Numbered from the stretch's first letter, positions 44,799 through 55,554 are shown. The stretch is 64,000 bases of DNA from Yoonia sp. SS1-5 (GCF_038443705.2 NZ_CP151767.2:372001-436000), one strand, 5' to 3'. Made by a program: numbers and translations. The notes: generated from the letters alone by a model not told the origin.

Positions 44799-45871
44799 TT
44801 GTGGACACGGCCCTTTGGTCATCATTGCCGGTGCCTGCGATGATGATCAACGCAGATGACGCGATCACCTTGTGCAACCCGGCGGCCGAAAGCTTTCTGA
44901 ATGTGTCGGCCAAGGCGCTTGAAGGGCGCAAGCTTTGGGAAAATGTGATGATTGACGCGCCGCTTGAGGGGCCCTTTGCCCGCGCGCGCGACAACCGGAC
45001 ATCGTTATTCGTCAACGACGTGCTGGTCGGCAATGGCGAGCGGCCCCCGATGCTTTGCAATGTGCAGTTTGCGCCCTTGCAGGGGCACGCGGCCACGATG
45101 ATCGTCATGATCAGCCCGCGCGAGATTGCCAGCCGCATCAATCAGCATCATTCCTCGGGCAAGGCCGCCAAATCCGCCATCGGGATGGCGGAAATGCTTG
45201 CGCATGAAATCAAGAACCCGCTGGCCGGCATCACCGGTGCCGCCCAACTCTTGTCGATGGGTCTGAGCGCGGAAGATCAGGAAATGACCGATCTGATCGT
45301 CGAAGAAAGCCGGCGCATCGTGAAACTGCTCGAACAGGTCGAGCAATTTGGCAACCTGCGCCCACCGGTTCTGAAACCCGTCAATATTCATGACGTGCTG
45401 GAACGGGCGCGCCAATCCGCGTCTGTGGGTTTTGGCGCGCATATGCTGATTGTCGAGGATTACGATCCGTCGCTGCCCCAGACCATTGCGGATGCCGACC
45501 AGCTTTTGCAGGTGTTTCTGAACCTTCTGAAAAATGCGTCAGAGGCCACCAAGGAAGGCGGTCAAATTCGGCTGCACACCTTTTATGACGGGTCGCTGCG
45601 GGTCCAACGCCGGGATGGCACAAAGGCTAGCCTGCCATTGCAGGTCGAGATTATCGACAACGGGCCGGGCTTGCCGCCGGCCATTGCGGACGATGTGTTT
45701 GAACCCTTTGTGTCGGGCAAGGAAAACGGCACCGGCCTCGGGCTGGCGCTTGTCTCGAAACTGATCGGGGATGCTGGCGGCTGGATATCGGTTGATAGCG
45801 TCCCCGGCCGGACAGTGTTCAGAATATCGCTGCCGCGCGCGCCCAAAGACACGACCACAGGAGAAGAATAA
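44795..45871 (+). CDS. ntrB: Nitrogen regulation sensor kinase NtrB
   Basis: Cytoplasmic histidine kinase that phosphorylates NtrC under nitrogen limitation, under PII control. The 358 residues contain a PAS domain (about 8-110, [20 protein letters not shown]), the H-box [20 protein letters not shown]-box NLLKNASEA, and G-boxes DNGPGLPP and [12 protein letters not shown]. No membrane segments. Start ATG 44795 overlaps the dusB stop, and the stop shares a base with ntrC. Confidence 0.96.
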   Translation: MIVDTALWSSLPVPAMMINADDAITLCNPAAESFLNVSAKALEGRKLWENVMIDAPLEGPFARARDNRTSLFVNDVLVGNGERPPMLCNVQFAPLQGHAATMIVMISPREIASRINQHHSSGKAAKSAIGMAEMLAHEIKNPLAGITGAAQLLSMGLSAEDQEMTDLIVEESRRIVKLLEQVEQFGNLRPPVLKPVNIHDVLERARQSASVGFGAHMLIVEDYDPSLPQTIADADQLLQVFLNLLKNASEATKEGGQIRLHTFYDGSLRVQRRDGTKASLPLQVEIIDNGPGLPPAIADDVFEPFVSGKENGTGLGLALVSKLIGDAGGWISVDSVPGRTVFRISLPRAPKDTTTGEE

Positions 45872-47241
45872 TGGACGGAACCGTTCTTGTTGCAGATGAT
45901 GATCGGACCATCCGGACCGTGCTGACCCAGGCGTTGACCCGCGCGGGCTGCAAGGTGCACGCAACCTCTTCGCTGGTGACACTGCGCCGCTGGGTGGACG
46001 AGGGTAAAGGTGATCTGGTGATCTCTGACGTGGTGATGCCGGACGGGAACGGTCTTGAACAATTGCCAGAGATTGCCGCCGTCCGGCCGGGGCTGCCCGT
46101 GATCGTCATCTCGGCACAGAACACGATCATGACCGCAATTCAGGCGGCCGAGGCGGAAGCCTATGATTATCTGCCCAAGCCGTTTGATCTGCCGGACCTG
46201 ATGAAACGCGCCGCCCGGGCGCTGGAGGTCAAGCGCCGCGCGCCCATGTCCCGGATCAGTGATGGCGCGGCTGAACAGGGCGATGATCTGCCTTTGGTGG
46301 GGCGTACGGCTGTTATGCAGGCGCTGTATCGTCTTGTGGCGCGGGTGATGAACACGCAATTGCCTGTCCTGATCACAGGCGAAAGCGGTACCGGCAAATC
46401 GCTGATTGCGCGCGCTGTGCATGACTTTTCAGACCGGCGCAGCCTGCCATTTGTCACTGTCACAGCCAGCGACCTGGAAGGCATGGACGGCCCCTCGACG
46501 GTGTTGAGCAAGGCAAAGGGCGGCTCGATCCTGTTTGACGAGGTGGCAGATCTGTCACCCGACGCGCAGATCCGGGTCGTGCGCATGCTTGACGCGCTTG
46601 GTGACAATGCCCCGCGGATCATGTCCACGTCTCAGCTTGATCTGATGAGCCGGATGGAAGATGGGGGCTTCCGCGAGGATCTGTTCTACCGGCTTGGCGG
46701 GGTGACCGTTGCGGTACCGTCCTTGCGCGAACGGGTCGACGACATCCCCCTGTTGGCGGATCATTTTCTGGCCCGGGCCGAGCGTGACGGCGCACCGGCA
46801 CGTCGTTTTGGTGATTCTGCGCTTGATCTTGTCCGCGCCTATAGCTGGCCCGGCAATGTCAGACAGCTGGAAAATGCGGTCCGCAGACTGGTCTTTACCG
46901 CCGCCGAAGAAGAGATCACCCGCAGTGAGGTCGAGATGGTGCTGGGCAACCAGCCCGCGATAGAGCCGCTCCGCTCGGGCGGGGAGGGCGAAAAGCTTTC
47001 TGCAAGTGTTGCCAAGCACTTGCGACGCTACTTTGATCTGCATGGCGGGGTGCTGCCACCGCCGGGTCTGTACAATCGGATCCTTAAGGAGGTCGAGGGC
47101 CCCCTGATTGAAATCGCGCTTGAGGCCACTGGCGGCAATCAGGCGAAATGTGCCGATCTGCTGGGGATCAATCGCAATACGCTGCGCAAGAAGATCACCG
47201 ATCTCGATATCCGCGTGACACGGCGCCGTAAGTTGATGTAA
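45871..47241 (+). CDS. ntrC: Nitrogen regulation response regulator NtrC (GAFTGA-less)
   Basis: 456 residues: receiver with phospho-acceptor D53 ([13 protein letters not shown]) and K103 (LPKPFD), an AAA+ ATPase with Walker A GESGTGKS (170-177) and Walker [11 protein letters not shown], Arg-finger segment [11 protein letters not shown], and a Fis-type C-terminal HTH ([21 protein letters not shown]). The GAFTGA loop that contacts sigma-54 is absent: residues 200-215 read straight from the post-Walker-A segment to GGSILFDE. This matches Rhodobacter capsulatus NtrC, which activates the housekeeping polymerase. Coupled to ntrB by a one-base overlap. Confidence 0.95.
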   Translation: MDGTVLVADDDRTIRTVLTQALTRAGCKVHATSSLVTLRRWVDEGKGDLVISDVVMPDGNGLEQLPEIAAVRPGLPVIVISAQNTIMTAIQAAEAEAYDYLPKPFDLPDLMKRAARALEVKRRAPMSRISDGAAEQGDDLPLVGRTAVMQALYRLVARVMNTQLPVLITGESGTGKSLIARAVHDFSDRRSLPFVTVTASDLEGMDGPSTVLSKAKGGSILFDEVADLSPDAQIRVVRMLDALGDNAPRIMSTSQLDLMSRMEDGGFREDLFYRLGGVTVAVPSLRERVDDIPLLADHFLARAERDGAPARRFGDSALDLVRAYSWPGNVRQLENAVRRLVFTAAEEEITRSEVEMVLGNQPAIEPLRSGGEGEKLSASVAKHLRRYFDLHGGVLPPPGLYNRILKEVEGPLIEIALEATGGNQAKCADLLGINRNTLRKKITDLDIRVTRRRKLM

Positions 47242-47308
47242 AACCGCAACAGAACCGTGGCGGTGCTGCGTCAGCGTCGCATAAAGACCACGGATAACGG
47301 CGGTAATT

Positions 47309-47322
47309 GTGGGCTTGCCCAC
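47309..47322 (+). other. Short hairpin before ntrY
   Basis: GTGGGC and GCCCAC flank two T, a perfect six-pair stem, 22 bases before the proposed ntrY start. It may affect ntrY translation; no terminator-like T tract follows. Confidence 0.3.
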
Positions 47323-47343
47323 GGCAACAACAGGGCTTGGCGC

Positions 47344-49593
47344 GTGCGGCGTACCCTATCGGGACTCAATTTTGGGCGGTTCAGCCGGTGGCAACGCCAG
47401 CGGCATGTGCGCAGCGCGGTTACCATGGGTTTGGTGCTGCTTGCGCCCATTCTTGCGGCCGCGACCTATATCGTTGTAGGCCCGCTTGATCGCGGCGCGT
47501 CTTCCAATCTATTGCGTACTGTTCTGCTGATTGATCTAGTCTATGTGCTGATCGTCACCGCGCTGGTCATGGGGCAGGTGGCCCGGATGATCGCGGCCCG
47601 CCGGGCGAAATCGGCGGGGTCCCGGCTTCACCTGCGGCTGACGGGGGTTTTTGCACTATCCGCGCTGATCCCCATCGTCCTTGTCGCGGTCTTTTCCGTT
47701 ACCTTGATATCTATCGCGCTGGAGGGGCTTTTTTCCGAACCAGTGGGCAATGTGCTGCGCACGTCGCTGACGACGGCCAAAGCCTACGAGGAAGAACACC
47801 GCCAGGAACTGACCCGCGACGGGCAGGCCGTGGCGGCCTATCTGAACCGCGAGCGGCAGCGCAATCTGTTCATGGATGATGGCGAGGTCCGGCGCGTGCT
47901 GGGCGATGTGCGCGGACAGATTGATCTGCTGCTGACCGAGGTGTTTGTGCTGGACGGCGCCGGCAAGATCGCGGCCCGGGGCGCAGGTGTCTACGAATTC
48001 GACTACGAAAAGCCGGACGCGGACGCGTTTGCGCTGGCTCATGAGGATGGCATCGCCATTGTCGAGGACCCCCGCAACAATGAATTCCGCGCGCTGATCC
48101 CCCTGTCGGGATTTCGCGACCGGTATCTTTATGTGACACGCGAGGTTGATGGCAACGTCTTGTCATTGCTGGATGACACCACCGAAACGGTCGAACAATA
48201 CGAGGCACTTGCGTCGGAACGGGGGCAATTGCTGTTTCAGTTCGGGCTGCTTTATCTGGGCTTTGCGGTGATCCTGATCCTGGGCGCGATCTGGCTGGCG
48301 CTGTGGTTTGCCGAACGTCTCTCGCGGCCGGTGGGTCGCTTGGTGTCAGCGTCCCAGCGGGTCGGATCGGGTGATCTGAACGTGCGGGTGATCGAAGATG
48401 ACGGTGATGACGAAATCTCGCAGCTGGGTCACTACTTCAACCAGATGACCGGCCGGCTGAAAGGACAGCGGGATGAGTTGCTGGAAACCAACCGGCTGAC
48501 CGAACGGCGGCGGCGCCTGTTCGATTCTGTGCTCAGCTCTGTCACATCTGGTGTGGTGGGGCTGGATGAAGATGGCCGGATCGCGTTTGTGAACCCGTCC
48601 GCAAAGCGCCTTTTGTCGGTTGGGGCCGAACAGGCCGATACCGCGCTGTCTGTAGCTATCCCTGAATTTGGGGCCTTGTTTGACCGGGTGCGCAGTGCGG
48701 GCAGCGACAGCGTGCAGGACCAGATCAACCTTGTCCGCAAAGGCCAGCAGGAAAGCCTGTTGGTGCGCATGTCCCCCCGCCGCAACGCCGATGGTGCGCT
48801 GGAAGGGTATGTTGTGGCCTTTGACGACGTCACCGATCTGGTCAGCGCGCAGCGGATGGCGGCCTGGGGTGACGTGGCCCGACGGATTGCGCATGAGATC
48901 AAGAACCCGCTGACCCCGATCCAGCTATCCGCCGAACGGATCAAGCGGAAATTCAGCAAGCAGGTGGGCGCCGAGTCCGAGAAGCTGGACCAGATGACGG
49001 ATGTCATCGTCCGCCAGACCACGGATCTGCGCCGTATCGTCGATGAATTCTCGAAATTCGCCCGCATGCCTGAACCGCAGCTCAAGATCAGCGATCTGAC
49101 GAAACTGATCAAGGATGCCGTGACCCTGCAGCGCGCAGGTCAACCCACCGTGCGCATCACAGCCGACCTGCCGGACGAGGCGATCCTGGCCGAACTTGAT
49201 GGCACCATGATTTCGCAGGCGCTGACAAACCTTATCAAGAATGCGGGCGAAGCCACGGAAACATATATCGAAAATGGCGCACCAGCTGATTTCAAGCCGC
49301 AGATCAGGGTGGATCTGGCGCGGGATGCTGACGCGATCACCGTCACGATTGCGGATAACGGGATCGGCCTGCCCGAGGATCGCAGCCGCCTGTTTGAGCC
49401 TTACGTAACGACCCGGGACAGCGGCACCGGGCTTGGCCTGCCCATCGTGAAGAAAATCATCGAAGAACATGGCGGCACGCTGAGCTTGTCAGACGCTGCA
49501 CCATTTGACGGGCAAGACCATGCCGGGGCCTGCGCGACCATTCAACTTCCTGTGGCGCCGGCACGGTCGCAGACAACAAAAATACCAGCATGA
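47344..49593 (+). CDS. ntrY: Nitrogen regulation sensor kinase NtrY
   Basis: Membrane-bound histidine kinase paired with NtrX. The 749 residues have N-terminal helices at about 25-50, 60-85 and 95-120, a periplasmic sensor region of about 170 residues, another helix (LLYLGFAVILILGAIWLAL), HAMP (RPVGRLVSASQRVGSGDLNVRV), PAS (LLSSVTSGVVGLDEDG-like region), H-box [25 protein letters not shown]-box NLIKNAGEA and G-boxes DNGIGLPED and GTGLGLPIVKKI. Start uncertain: GTG 47344, after AGGG, gives a normal NtrY, while GTG 47257 would add 29 residues of unprotein-like sequence. Confidence 0.93.
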   Translation: MRRTLSGLNFGRFSRWQRQRHVRSAVTMGLVLLAPILAAATYIVVGPLDRGASSNLLRTVLLIDLVYVLIVTALVMGQVARMIAARRAKSAGSRLHLRLTGVFALSALIPIVLVAVFSVTLISIALEGLFSEPVGNVLRTSLTTAKAYEEEHRQELTRDGQAVAAYLNRERQRNLFMDDGEVRRVLGDVRGQIDLLLTEVFVLDGAGKIAARGAGVYEFDYEKPDADAFALAHEDGIAIVEDPRNNEFRALIPLSGFRDRYLYVTREVDGNVLSLLDDTTETVEQYEALASERGQLLFQFGLLYLGFAVILILGAIWLALWFAERLSRPVGRLVSASQRVGSGDLNVRVIEDDGDDEISQLGHYFNQMTGRLKGQRDELLETNRLTERRRRLFDSVLSSVTSGVVGLDEDGRIAFVNPSAKRLLSVGAEQADTALSVAIPEFGALFDRVRSAGSDSVQDQINLVRKGQQESLLVRMSPRRNADGALEGYVVAFDDVTDLVSAQRMAAWGDVARRIAHEIKNPLTPIQLSAERIKRKFSKQVGAESEKLDQMTDVIVRQTTDLRRIVDEFSKFARMPEPQLKISDLTKLIKDAVTLQRAGQPTVRITADLPDEAILAELDGTMISQALTNLIKNAGEATETYIENGAPADFKPQIRVDLARDADAITVTIADNGIGLPEDRSRLFEPYVTTRDSGTGLGLPIVKKIIEEHGGTLSLSDAAPFDGQDHAGACATIQLPVAPARSQTTKIPA

Positions 49594-49600
49594 GGGCATT

Positions 49601-51001
49601 ATGGGCGATATTCTAATCACCGATGACGAACGCGACATCCGCGAGCTGATCGCAGATATCCTGCAGGATGAAGGCTTTACCACCCGGCTTGCAGGCACGT
49701 CGGATGAATGCATGAACCAGATCGCCGCAGAGCCACCGGCGCTGATGATCCTTGATATCTGGCTGAAAGACAGCAGCATGGACGGGATTGATATCCTCAA
49801 GGCGGTCAAACGAGATCACCCCGATATTCCTATCGTCATCATTTCGGGTCACGGTAATATCGAAATCGCGGTCGCGGCGATCAAGCAGGGCGCCTACGAC
49901 TTCATCGAAAAGCCGTTCAATATTGACCAGCTGATGGTGGTGATCCGGCGCGCGATGGAAACATCACGCCTGCGGCGCGAAAATAACGAACTGAAACGCG
50001 GTGAGGTTGCCAGCGCCGAAATGCTGGGCGAAAGTGCCGCGTTCCGCACGCTGAAATCACAACTCGACAAGGTGACCAAATCCAATGGCCGGGTCATGCT
50101 GACCGGACCTGCGGGCGCCGGCAAGGAGATCGCTGCCCGCTACATCCATGCCAATTCAAACCGTGCATCTGCACCGTTTGTGACGGTGAACTCGGCCTCT
50201 ATTGAGCCGGAGCGGATGGAAGAGGTGCTGTTTGGCCGCGAGGATAGTGGGCGCGGTGTCGAGCCCGGCTTGCTGGAAGAAGCCAATGGCGGTGTCATCT
50301 ATTTTGACGAGGTCGCGGATATGCCACTTGGCACCCAGTCGAAAATCCTGCGGGTTCTGGTCGATCAGCGCTTCCAGCGGGTCGGCGGCACCGACAAGGT
50401 GCAGGTTGATCTGCGGGTGATTTCCAGCACCAATCGCGATCTGTCCGCAGCGATCGAAATGGGCACTTTCCGCGAAGAACTTTATCACCGTCTGAATGTC
50501 GTCCCGATTGCCGTGCCCTCGCTTGAGGAACGGCGCGAGGATATTCCCGTCCTGGCCGAACATTTCATCGCCCTGTCCAACAAGGTGCAGGGTCTGCCCC
50601 TGCGCAAGCTGGCCGATGACGCCCGCGCATTACTGCAAACGATGCTGTGGCCCGGCAATGTGCGGCAGTTGAAAAACGTGGTCGAGCGGGTTCTGATCCT
50701 GGGTGAGGGCAGCGATGATATCTCGGCCAAGGAACTGCCGGCATCGGAAGAGGCCAGCGCCGAAGAGGGGCGGATCGTTCTTGGCGGCGGCCTTGCGACC
50801 CTGCCGCTGCGCGAGGCACGCGAACTGTTCGAACGTGAATACCTGCTGACCCAGATCAACCGGTTTGGCGGCAATATCAGCCGCACCGCATCATTTGTCG
50901 GCATGGAACGGTCGGCCCTACACCGCAAGCTGAAATCGCTGGGTGTGGTGACAACCAACAAGGCCGGCGGTCGCGTCGCTTATGTTGAAGGCGATGCATA
51001 G
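49601..51001 (+). CDS. ntrX: Nitrogen regulation response regulator NtrX
   Basis: 466 residues: receiver with D52 (LMILDIWLKDSSMDG) and K104 (FIEKPFN), an AAA+ domain with an atypical Walker A GPAGAGKE (169-176, Glu in place of Thr/Ser), Walker B VIYFDEVADM, and a C-terminal HTH (GNISRTASFVGMERSALHRKL). Like NtrC here, it has no GAFTGA; residues 209-221 read LFGREDSGRGVEP instead. NtrX proteins of alphaproteobacteria often lack it and act as sigma-54-independent regulators of respiration and envelope genes. ATG 49601 follows GAGGG. trkA starts at the next base. Confidence 0.94.
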   Translation: MGDILITDDERDIRELIADILQDEGFTTRLAGTSDECMNQIAAEPPALMILDIWLKDSSMDGIDILKAVKRDHPDIPIVIISGHGNIEIAVAAIKQGAYDFIEKPFNIDQLMVVIRRAMETSRLRRENNELKRGEVASAEMLGESAAFRTLKSQLDKVTKSNGRVMLTGPAGAGKEIAARYIHANSNRASAPFVTVNSASIEPERMEEVLFGREDSGRGVEPGLLEEANGGVIYFDEVADMPLGTQSKILRVLVDQRFQRVGGTDKVQVDLRVISSTNRDLSAAIEMGTFREELYHRLNVVPIAVPSLEERREDIPVLAEHFIALSNKVQGLPLRKLADDARALLQTMLWPGNVRQLKNVVERVLILGEGSDDISAKELPASEEASAEEGRIVLGGGLATLPLREARELFEREYLLTQINRFGGNISRTASFVGMERSALHRKLKSLGVVTTNKAGGRVAYVEGDA

Positions 51002-52378
51002 ATGAAGGTCATCATTTGTGGTGCGGGCCAGGTCGGCTGGCAGATCGCGCGCCATCTGTCGGGCGAAAAGAACGACGTGACGGTTGTTGACAACAACCCC
51101 GAACTGGTGCGGCGGGCGACGGATACGCTCGACGTGCAGGGGATAGCGGGTTTTGCCAGCTATCCTGACATTCTGGATCGGGCAGGGGCGCGGGATGCCG
51201 ATATGATCATCGCGGCCACCCATTCCGACGAGGTCAATATGGTGACCTGTCAGGTGGCCCATTCGGTCTTTGCCATCCAGCGCAAGATCGCGCGGCTGCG
51301 CTCGCAAAGCTATCTCGACGCGATTTATGCCGATCTCTACCGCCGCGATCACTTGCCGATTGACGTGGTGATCTCGCCCGAGAAAGAGGTTGCCGAAGCT
51401 GCCCTGCAACGGCTTGCCGCGCCGGCCGCCTTTGACACGGAAAGCTTTTTCGAGGGCAAGGCCCAGTTGCTGGGCATCATCATTGACGAGGATTGCCCCG
51501 TCATCAATACGCCGCTGCGGCAATTGACGGACCTCTTTTCAACGCTGCGGGCCATTGTGGTGGGCATCCGGCGTGACGGGGTATTGTTTGTCCCCTCACC
51601 CGGGGACCAGATATTTGCAGGCGATGATTGCTATATCTTTACCCACAACGAGGACATGACCCGCACCCTTGAAATCTTTGGCAAGACGCAATCGAAACAG
51701 GAACGGATTGTGATCATCGGGGGCGGCAATGTGGGGCTGGGCGTTGCACAAGCGCTTGAGGCCCGGACCGAACGGGTGCGGGTCAAAATGGTCGAGAAAA
51801 GCCGCGAATGCGCCGAACGCGCCGCCGACGCATTGGACCGCACGATTGTGCTGAACGGTGACGGTCTGAATAGCGGGCTGCTGGATGAGGCGGGGATTAC
51901 CAATGCCGATGCGGTTCTGGCCGTTACGGATGATGACAAAACCAACCTGCTTGCCTCTGTCCGGGCCAAGGAAATGGGTTGTCCGATGTCGATCTGTCTG
52001 ATCAATGACCCGACGCTTGTGCCGCTGATGGGACCTTTGGACATCGACGCCTATATCAACCCCCGCGCAACAACGGTGTCATCAATCCTGCGACATATCC
52101 GGCATGGGCGCGTGCGCGGTGTCTATTCCATCGGCGATGCCGAGGCCGAGGTGATCGAAGCACAGGTGCTTGGCACATCGCCAATTGCCGGCAAAAAGAT
52201 CAAGGAAGTGGCCTTTCCCGAAGGCACGATCGTGGGCGGGGTGATGAAAAACGGCAAGGTGGTCAAGCCAACCGGTGAAACCCGGGTCGAGGAACAGGAC
52301 GTGATCGCCATTTTTGCGATGGCCGATGACGTGCCCGAGGTCGAACGGCTTTTGCAGGTCTCGATCGACTTTTTCTGA
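51002..52378 (+). CDS. trkA: Trk potassium uptake system NAD-binding protein TrkA
   Basis: Peripheral regulatory subunit that gates TrkH. The 458 residues contain two RCK units, each an NAD-binding Rossmann half (ICGAGQVGWQIARHL; IIGGGNVGLGVAQAL) followed by a TrkA-C domain. Asp residues ending the second strands (VVDNNPE; MVEKSRE) are consistent with NAD(H) binding. The start directly follows the ntrX stop and the stop shares a base with trkH; ntrX-trkA-trkH-hfq-hflX is the classical Azorhizobium/Rhodobacter order. Confidence 0.97.
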   Translation: MKVIICGAGQVGWQIARHLSGEKNDVTVVDNNPELVRRATDTLDVQGIAGFASYPDILDRAGARDADMIIAATHSDEVNMVTCQVAHSVFAIQRKIARLRSQSYLDAIYADLYRRDHLPIDVVISPEKEVAEAALQRLAAPAAFDTESFFEGKAQLLGIIIDEDCPVINTPLRQLTDLFSTLRAIVVGIRRDGVLFVPSPGDQIFAGDDCYIFTHNEDMTRTLEIFGKTQSKQERIVIIGGGNVGLGVAQALEARTERVRVKMVEKSRECAERAADALDRTIVLNGDGLNSGLLDEAGITNADAVLAVTDDDKTNLLASVRAKEMGCPMSICLINDPTLVPLMGPLDIDAYINPRATTVSSILRHIRHGRVRGVYSIGDAEAEVIEAQVLGTSPIAGKKIKEVAFPEGTIVGGVMKNGKVVKPTGETRVEEQDVIAIFAMADDVPEVERLLQVSIDFF

Positions 52379-53895
52379 TGGGTTGGATCACGCGCCTGCC
52401 ATTTTTTGTGGTCCTGATGGGGATCGGTGCGTTGGCGATGATCGTGCCAGCGGGGCATGCGGTTGTGATGGAAGACTTCACAACGATGCGGGCCTTCTTT
52501 TACGGCTTCATCCTGTTTTCGCTACTGACGGTGCTGATCGGGCTCGCGACAGCGGGATATGCCCCGCCAAGCGTCGCCCGCAGCCAATTGCTGGCCCTGC
52601 TTGCGGCCTTTTCAGCGCTGCCGGTGATGTTCGCAGCCCCGTTCTATGTGGCCATTCCGGGCAGTACCTTCATGGATGCCTGGTTCGAAATGGTATCAAG
52701 CTTCACCACAACAGGTGCGACGGTCTATGACAATGCGGGCCGACTGACCCCATCCTTGCACCTGTGGCGCGCGCTGGTGGGCTGGCTGGGCGGCTTGCTG
52801 GTCTGGATCACGGCAGTGTCGATCTTTGCGCCCATGAACCTTGGCGGGTTCGAGGTGCGGGCCACGGGCGGCACCGGCAAGGGGGCCGTTGCAACATTCA
52901 GTCAGATCGCGCGCATCGCAGACCCGTCCGAACGTCTGGCGCGTTACGCGGTCAAGCTGACCCCGATTTATACAGGGCTGACATTTGCCTTATGGGTTGG
53001 ATTGGTGATTGCGGGGGAGTTTCCCTATATCGCCCTGTGCCACGCGATGGCGACGCTGTCCACGTCGGGGATATCGCCGATCAACGGGCTCTATTTTGCC
53101 GCGTCCGGGTTTTGGGGTGAGTTGCTGATTTTCGCGTTCTTTGTCTTTGCGATGTCCCGACTGACGTTCAGCCGCGGGCTGACCGGCGAGGATCAGCAAA
53201 AGACCTGGCGCGATCCCGAGTTTCTGACCGCCATGGTGCTGATCGGTGTGGTCACGTCGCTGCTGTTTTTGCGGCATTTCGTAGGCGCCGCCGATGATGA
53301 TGGCAGCACGCTGCTTGAGATGGGGCAGGCGATCTGGGGCACGCTGTTCACGGTCACGTCCTTTTTGACGACCACCGGATTTGAGTCGCGCGACTGGGCC
53401 GGGGCGACGGATTGGTCGGGGCTCGAGACGCCGGGGTTGTTTCTTGTCGGCATGGCGCTGATCGGTGGCGGTGTTGCAACCACGGCAGGCGGGGTGAAGC
53501 TTTTGCGGATCTACGCGCTTTACCGGCATGGCGAACGCGAACAGGAACGGCTGCTGCATCCCTCATCGGTTGGCGGCGGCGGGAAAGAGGCGCGGCGCAT
53601 TCGGCGGCAGGGTGCGCATATTTCATGGATATTCTTCATGCTCTTCGCGCTGAGCATTGCGGCGGTGATGATCCTGCTGTCGCTCACCGGTGTGCAGTTC
53701 GAAACATCCGCCGTATTGGCCGTTTCCGCGCTGTCCACAACCGGGCCATTGGCATCTATCGCCGCCGAGGTTCCGATTTCCTATGCGGGCATCCCGGACA
53801 TGGCCAAGCTTATTCTGGCCGCGGCCATGGTGCTGGGGCGGCTGGAAACACTGGCGATCATCGCATTGTTCAACCCGGAAATCTGGGAACGATAA
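52378..53895 (+). CDS. trkH: Trk potassium uptake transporter TrkH
   Basis: K+-translocating inner-membrane subunit. The 505 residues show four pore-loop repeats with filter-like segments [33 protein letters not shown] and STTGPLAS, between about ten helices. A Thr/Ser- and Gly-rich pattern at each pore turn is as in TrkH. One base shared with the trkA stop. Together with TrkA it makes up a complete Trk system. Confidence 0.96.
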   Translation: MGWITRLPFFVVLMGIGALAMIVPAGHAVVMEDFTTMRAFFYGFILFSLLTVLIGLATAGYAPPSVARSQLLALLAAFSALPVMFAAPFYVAIPGSTFMDAWFEMVSSFTTTGATVYDNAGRLTPSLHLWRALVGWLGGLLVWITAVSIFAPMNLGGFEVRATGGTGKGAVATFSQIARIADPSERLARYAVKLTPIYTGLTFALWVGLVIAGEFPYIALCHAMATLSTSGISPINGLYFAASGFWGELLIFAFFVFAMSRLTFSRGLTGEDQQKTWRDPEFLTAMVLIGVVTSLLFLRHFVGAADDDGSTLLEMGQAIWGTLFTVTSFLTTTGFESRDWAGATDWSGLETPGLFLVGMALIGGGVATTAGGVKLLRIYALYRHGEREQERLLHPSSVGGGGKEARRIRRQGAHISWIFFMLFALSIAAVMILLSLTGVQFETSAVLAVSALSTTGPLASIAAEVPISYAGIPDMAKLILAAAMVLGRLETLAIIALFNPEIWER

Positions 53896-54013
53896 GCCGC
53901 TGACGCCGATAGCATTTTTGGGGGTGGAAAGTCCGAATGAGCCGCGACATACTGCCCTCAATACAACGGGGGGCCGGTGCGCGGCCGCAAGAACAACAAA
54001 AAAGGGGATCGCC

Positions 54014-54247
54014 ATGGCTGCCGACAAGGCCAATCTTCAAGACGCATTTCTTAATCATGTCCGCAAGACCAAGGTGCCGGTAACGATCTTTCTGGTGAAC
54101 GGCGTCAAATTGCAGGGCGTCATTACCTGGTTTGACAGCTTTTGCGTGCTTCTGCGCCGCGATGGGCAATCGCAGCTTGTATACAAAAGCGCGATTTCAA
54201 CGATCATGCCCGCCCAGCCGATCAGCCTTTATGAAGGCGAAGAATAG
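54014..54247 (+). CDS. hfq: RNA chaperone Hfq
   Basis: Hexameric Sm-like protein that pairs small RNAs with mRNAs. The 77 residues contain the whole Sm core: [29 protein letters not shown] split by the Sm1 motif, [25 protein letters not shown] with Sm2, and a very short C-terminal tail ([11 protein letters not shown]), typical of alphaproteobacteria. ATG 54014 follows AAAGGGGATC; the frame is open further upstream within trkH but that is a shadow. It is followed two bases later by hflX. Confidence 0.98.
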   Translation: MAADKANLQDAFLNHVRKTKVPVTIFLVNGVKLQGVITWFDSFCVLLRRDGQSQLVYKSAISTIMPAQPISLYEGEE

Positions 54248-54249
54248 TA

Positions 54250-55554
54250 TTGCTTGAACACGATCGGCCCATCACCCGTGCCTGGGTCTTGCACCCCGAT
54301 CTAAAGACCGACCATACGCGCCGCGCGGCTGAACCCGCCCTTGAGGAGGCCGTGGCACTTGCCGCTGCATTGCCTGATCTGCAGGTTGTGGGCGCGGATG
54401 TCGTACGGCTGCCGAAAATTCACCCCGGCATGTTGTTTGGCAAAGGCAAGATTGCCGAGCTGAAAGAGGCGCTGAAGGCCGCCGAGGTCGAGCTGGTGCT
54501 GATTGACGGGCCGGTGACCCCGGTCCAGCAGCGCAATCTGGAAAAGGCGTGGGGCGTCAAACTTCTGGATCGGACGGGTCTGATTCTCGAAATATTCAGC
54601 GACCGGGCGCGCACGTCAGAGGGCGTGTTGCAGGTCGAGATGGCCGCATTGTCCTATCAGCGCACCCGTCTTGTGCGCGCCTGGACGCACCTTGAACGGC
54701 AGCGGGGCGGGCTTGGCTTTGTCGGCGGCCCGGGCGAGACGCAGATCGAGGCAGACAGGCGCGCCATTGATGAGCAGCTGAACCGCTTGCGCAGGCAATT
54801 GGCCAAGGTTGTGAAGACGCGCGAACTGCATCGGGCGTCGCGGGCCAAGGTGCCGTTCCCGGTTGTGGCGCTGGTGGGCTATACAAATGCTGGCAAATCC
54901 ACTCTGTTCAACCGGCTGACCGGGGCCAAGGTGTTTGCCAAGGACATGCTTTTTGCAACGCTTGATCCGACCATGCGCAAGATCATCCTGCCCGCCGGTG
55001 ATGAAATTATCATGTCGGATACTGTGGGCTTTATCAGTGACTTGCCGACCGAACTTGTGGCAGCTTTCAGGGCCACATTGGAAGAAGTGCTGGACGCCAA
55101 CCTGATTGTCCATGTCCGCGATATCAGCCATCCGCAGACCGAGGAACAGGCCCAGGACGTCAATACGATCCTGCAAAGCCTTGGTGTCAGCGAGGACGCA
55201 CCAGTGATCGAGGTCTGGAACAAGATTGATCTTTTGCCGGATGATACGCGTGCAGCGACGTTGACCCAGGCTGACCGACGCGAGGATCTGTTTGCCATAT
55301 CCGCGGTCACCGGCGCAGGGCTTGACCCTTTGCTGGCCGCCATCCCGGACAAGCTGAAAGACCCACGTCACGAGACGACATTGCATCTTGGCTTTGCGCA
55401 GGGCCGCGCGCGGGCCTGGCTGTTTGATCAGGGTGTTGTCACGGATGAGGAGCAGGATGAGGATGGTTACCAACTGACCGTTTTCTGGACCGGCCTGCAG
55501 CAAGAGCGTTTCAGACGCCTGACAACAACGGATGCGACCGGCGCATCGTCATGA
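54250..55554 (+). CDS. hflX: GTPase HflX
   Basis: Ribosome-splitting, heat-responsive GTPase. The 434 residues have the N-terminal nucleotide-binding HflX domain (PKIHPGMLFGKGKIAELK; QRNLEKAWGVKLLDRTGLIL; RGGLGFVGGPGETQIE), the G domain with G1 GYTNAGKST, G3 DTVGFISDLP and G4 NKIDLL, and a short C-terminal domain. The start is TTG 54250, two bases after the hfq stop; no ATG precedes the conserved sequence. Last gene of the plus-strand run that began at dusB. Confidence 0.97.
   Translation: MLEHDRPITRAWVLHPDLKTDHTRRAAEPALEEAVALAAALPDLQVVGADVVRLPKIHPGMLFGKGKIAELKEALKAAEVELVLIDGPVTPVQQRNLEKAWGVKLLDRTGLILEIFSDRARTSEGVLQVEMAALSYQRTRLVRAWTHLERQRGGLGFVGGPGETQIEADRRAIDEQLNRLRRQLAKVVKTRELHRASRAKVPFPVVALVGYTNAGKSTLFNRLTGAKVFAKDMLFATLDPTMRKIILPAGDEIIMSDTVGFISDLPTELVAAFRATLEEVLDANLIVHVRDISHPQTEEQAQDVNTILQSLGVSEDAPVIEVWNKIDLLPDDTRAATLTQADRREDLFAISAVTGAGLDPLLAAIPDKLKDPRHETTLHLGFAQGRARAWLFDQGVVTDEEQDEDGYQLTVFWTGLQQERFRRLTTTDATGASS

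Noticed and set aside
43815..44825. Minus-strand open frame of 336 codons across dusB
   Set aside because: Antisense shadow; dusB has all family motifs, and the minus product is Arg/His-rich with no domain.
53896..54013. Possible small RNA or terminator between trkH and hfq
   Set aside because: Only a weak GGCC-rich stem is visible; nothing distinguishes it from a promoter and leader region for hfq.
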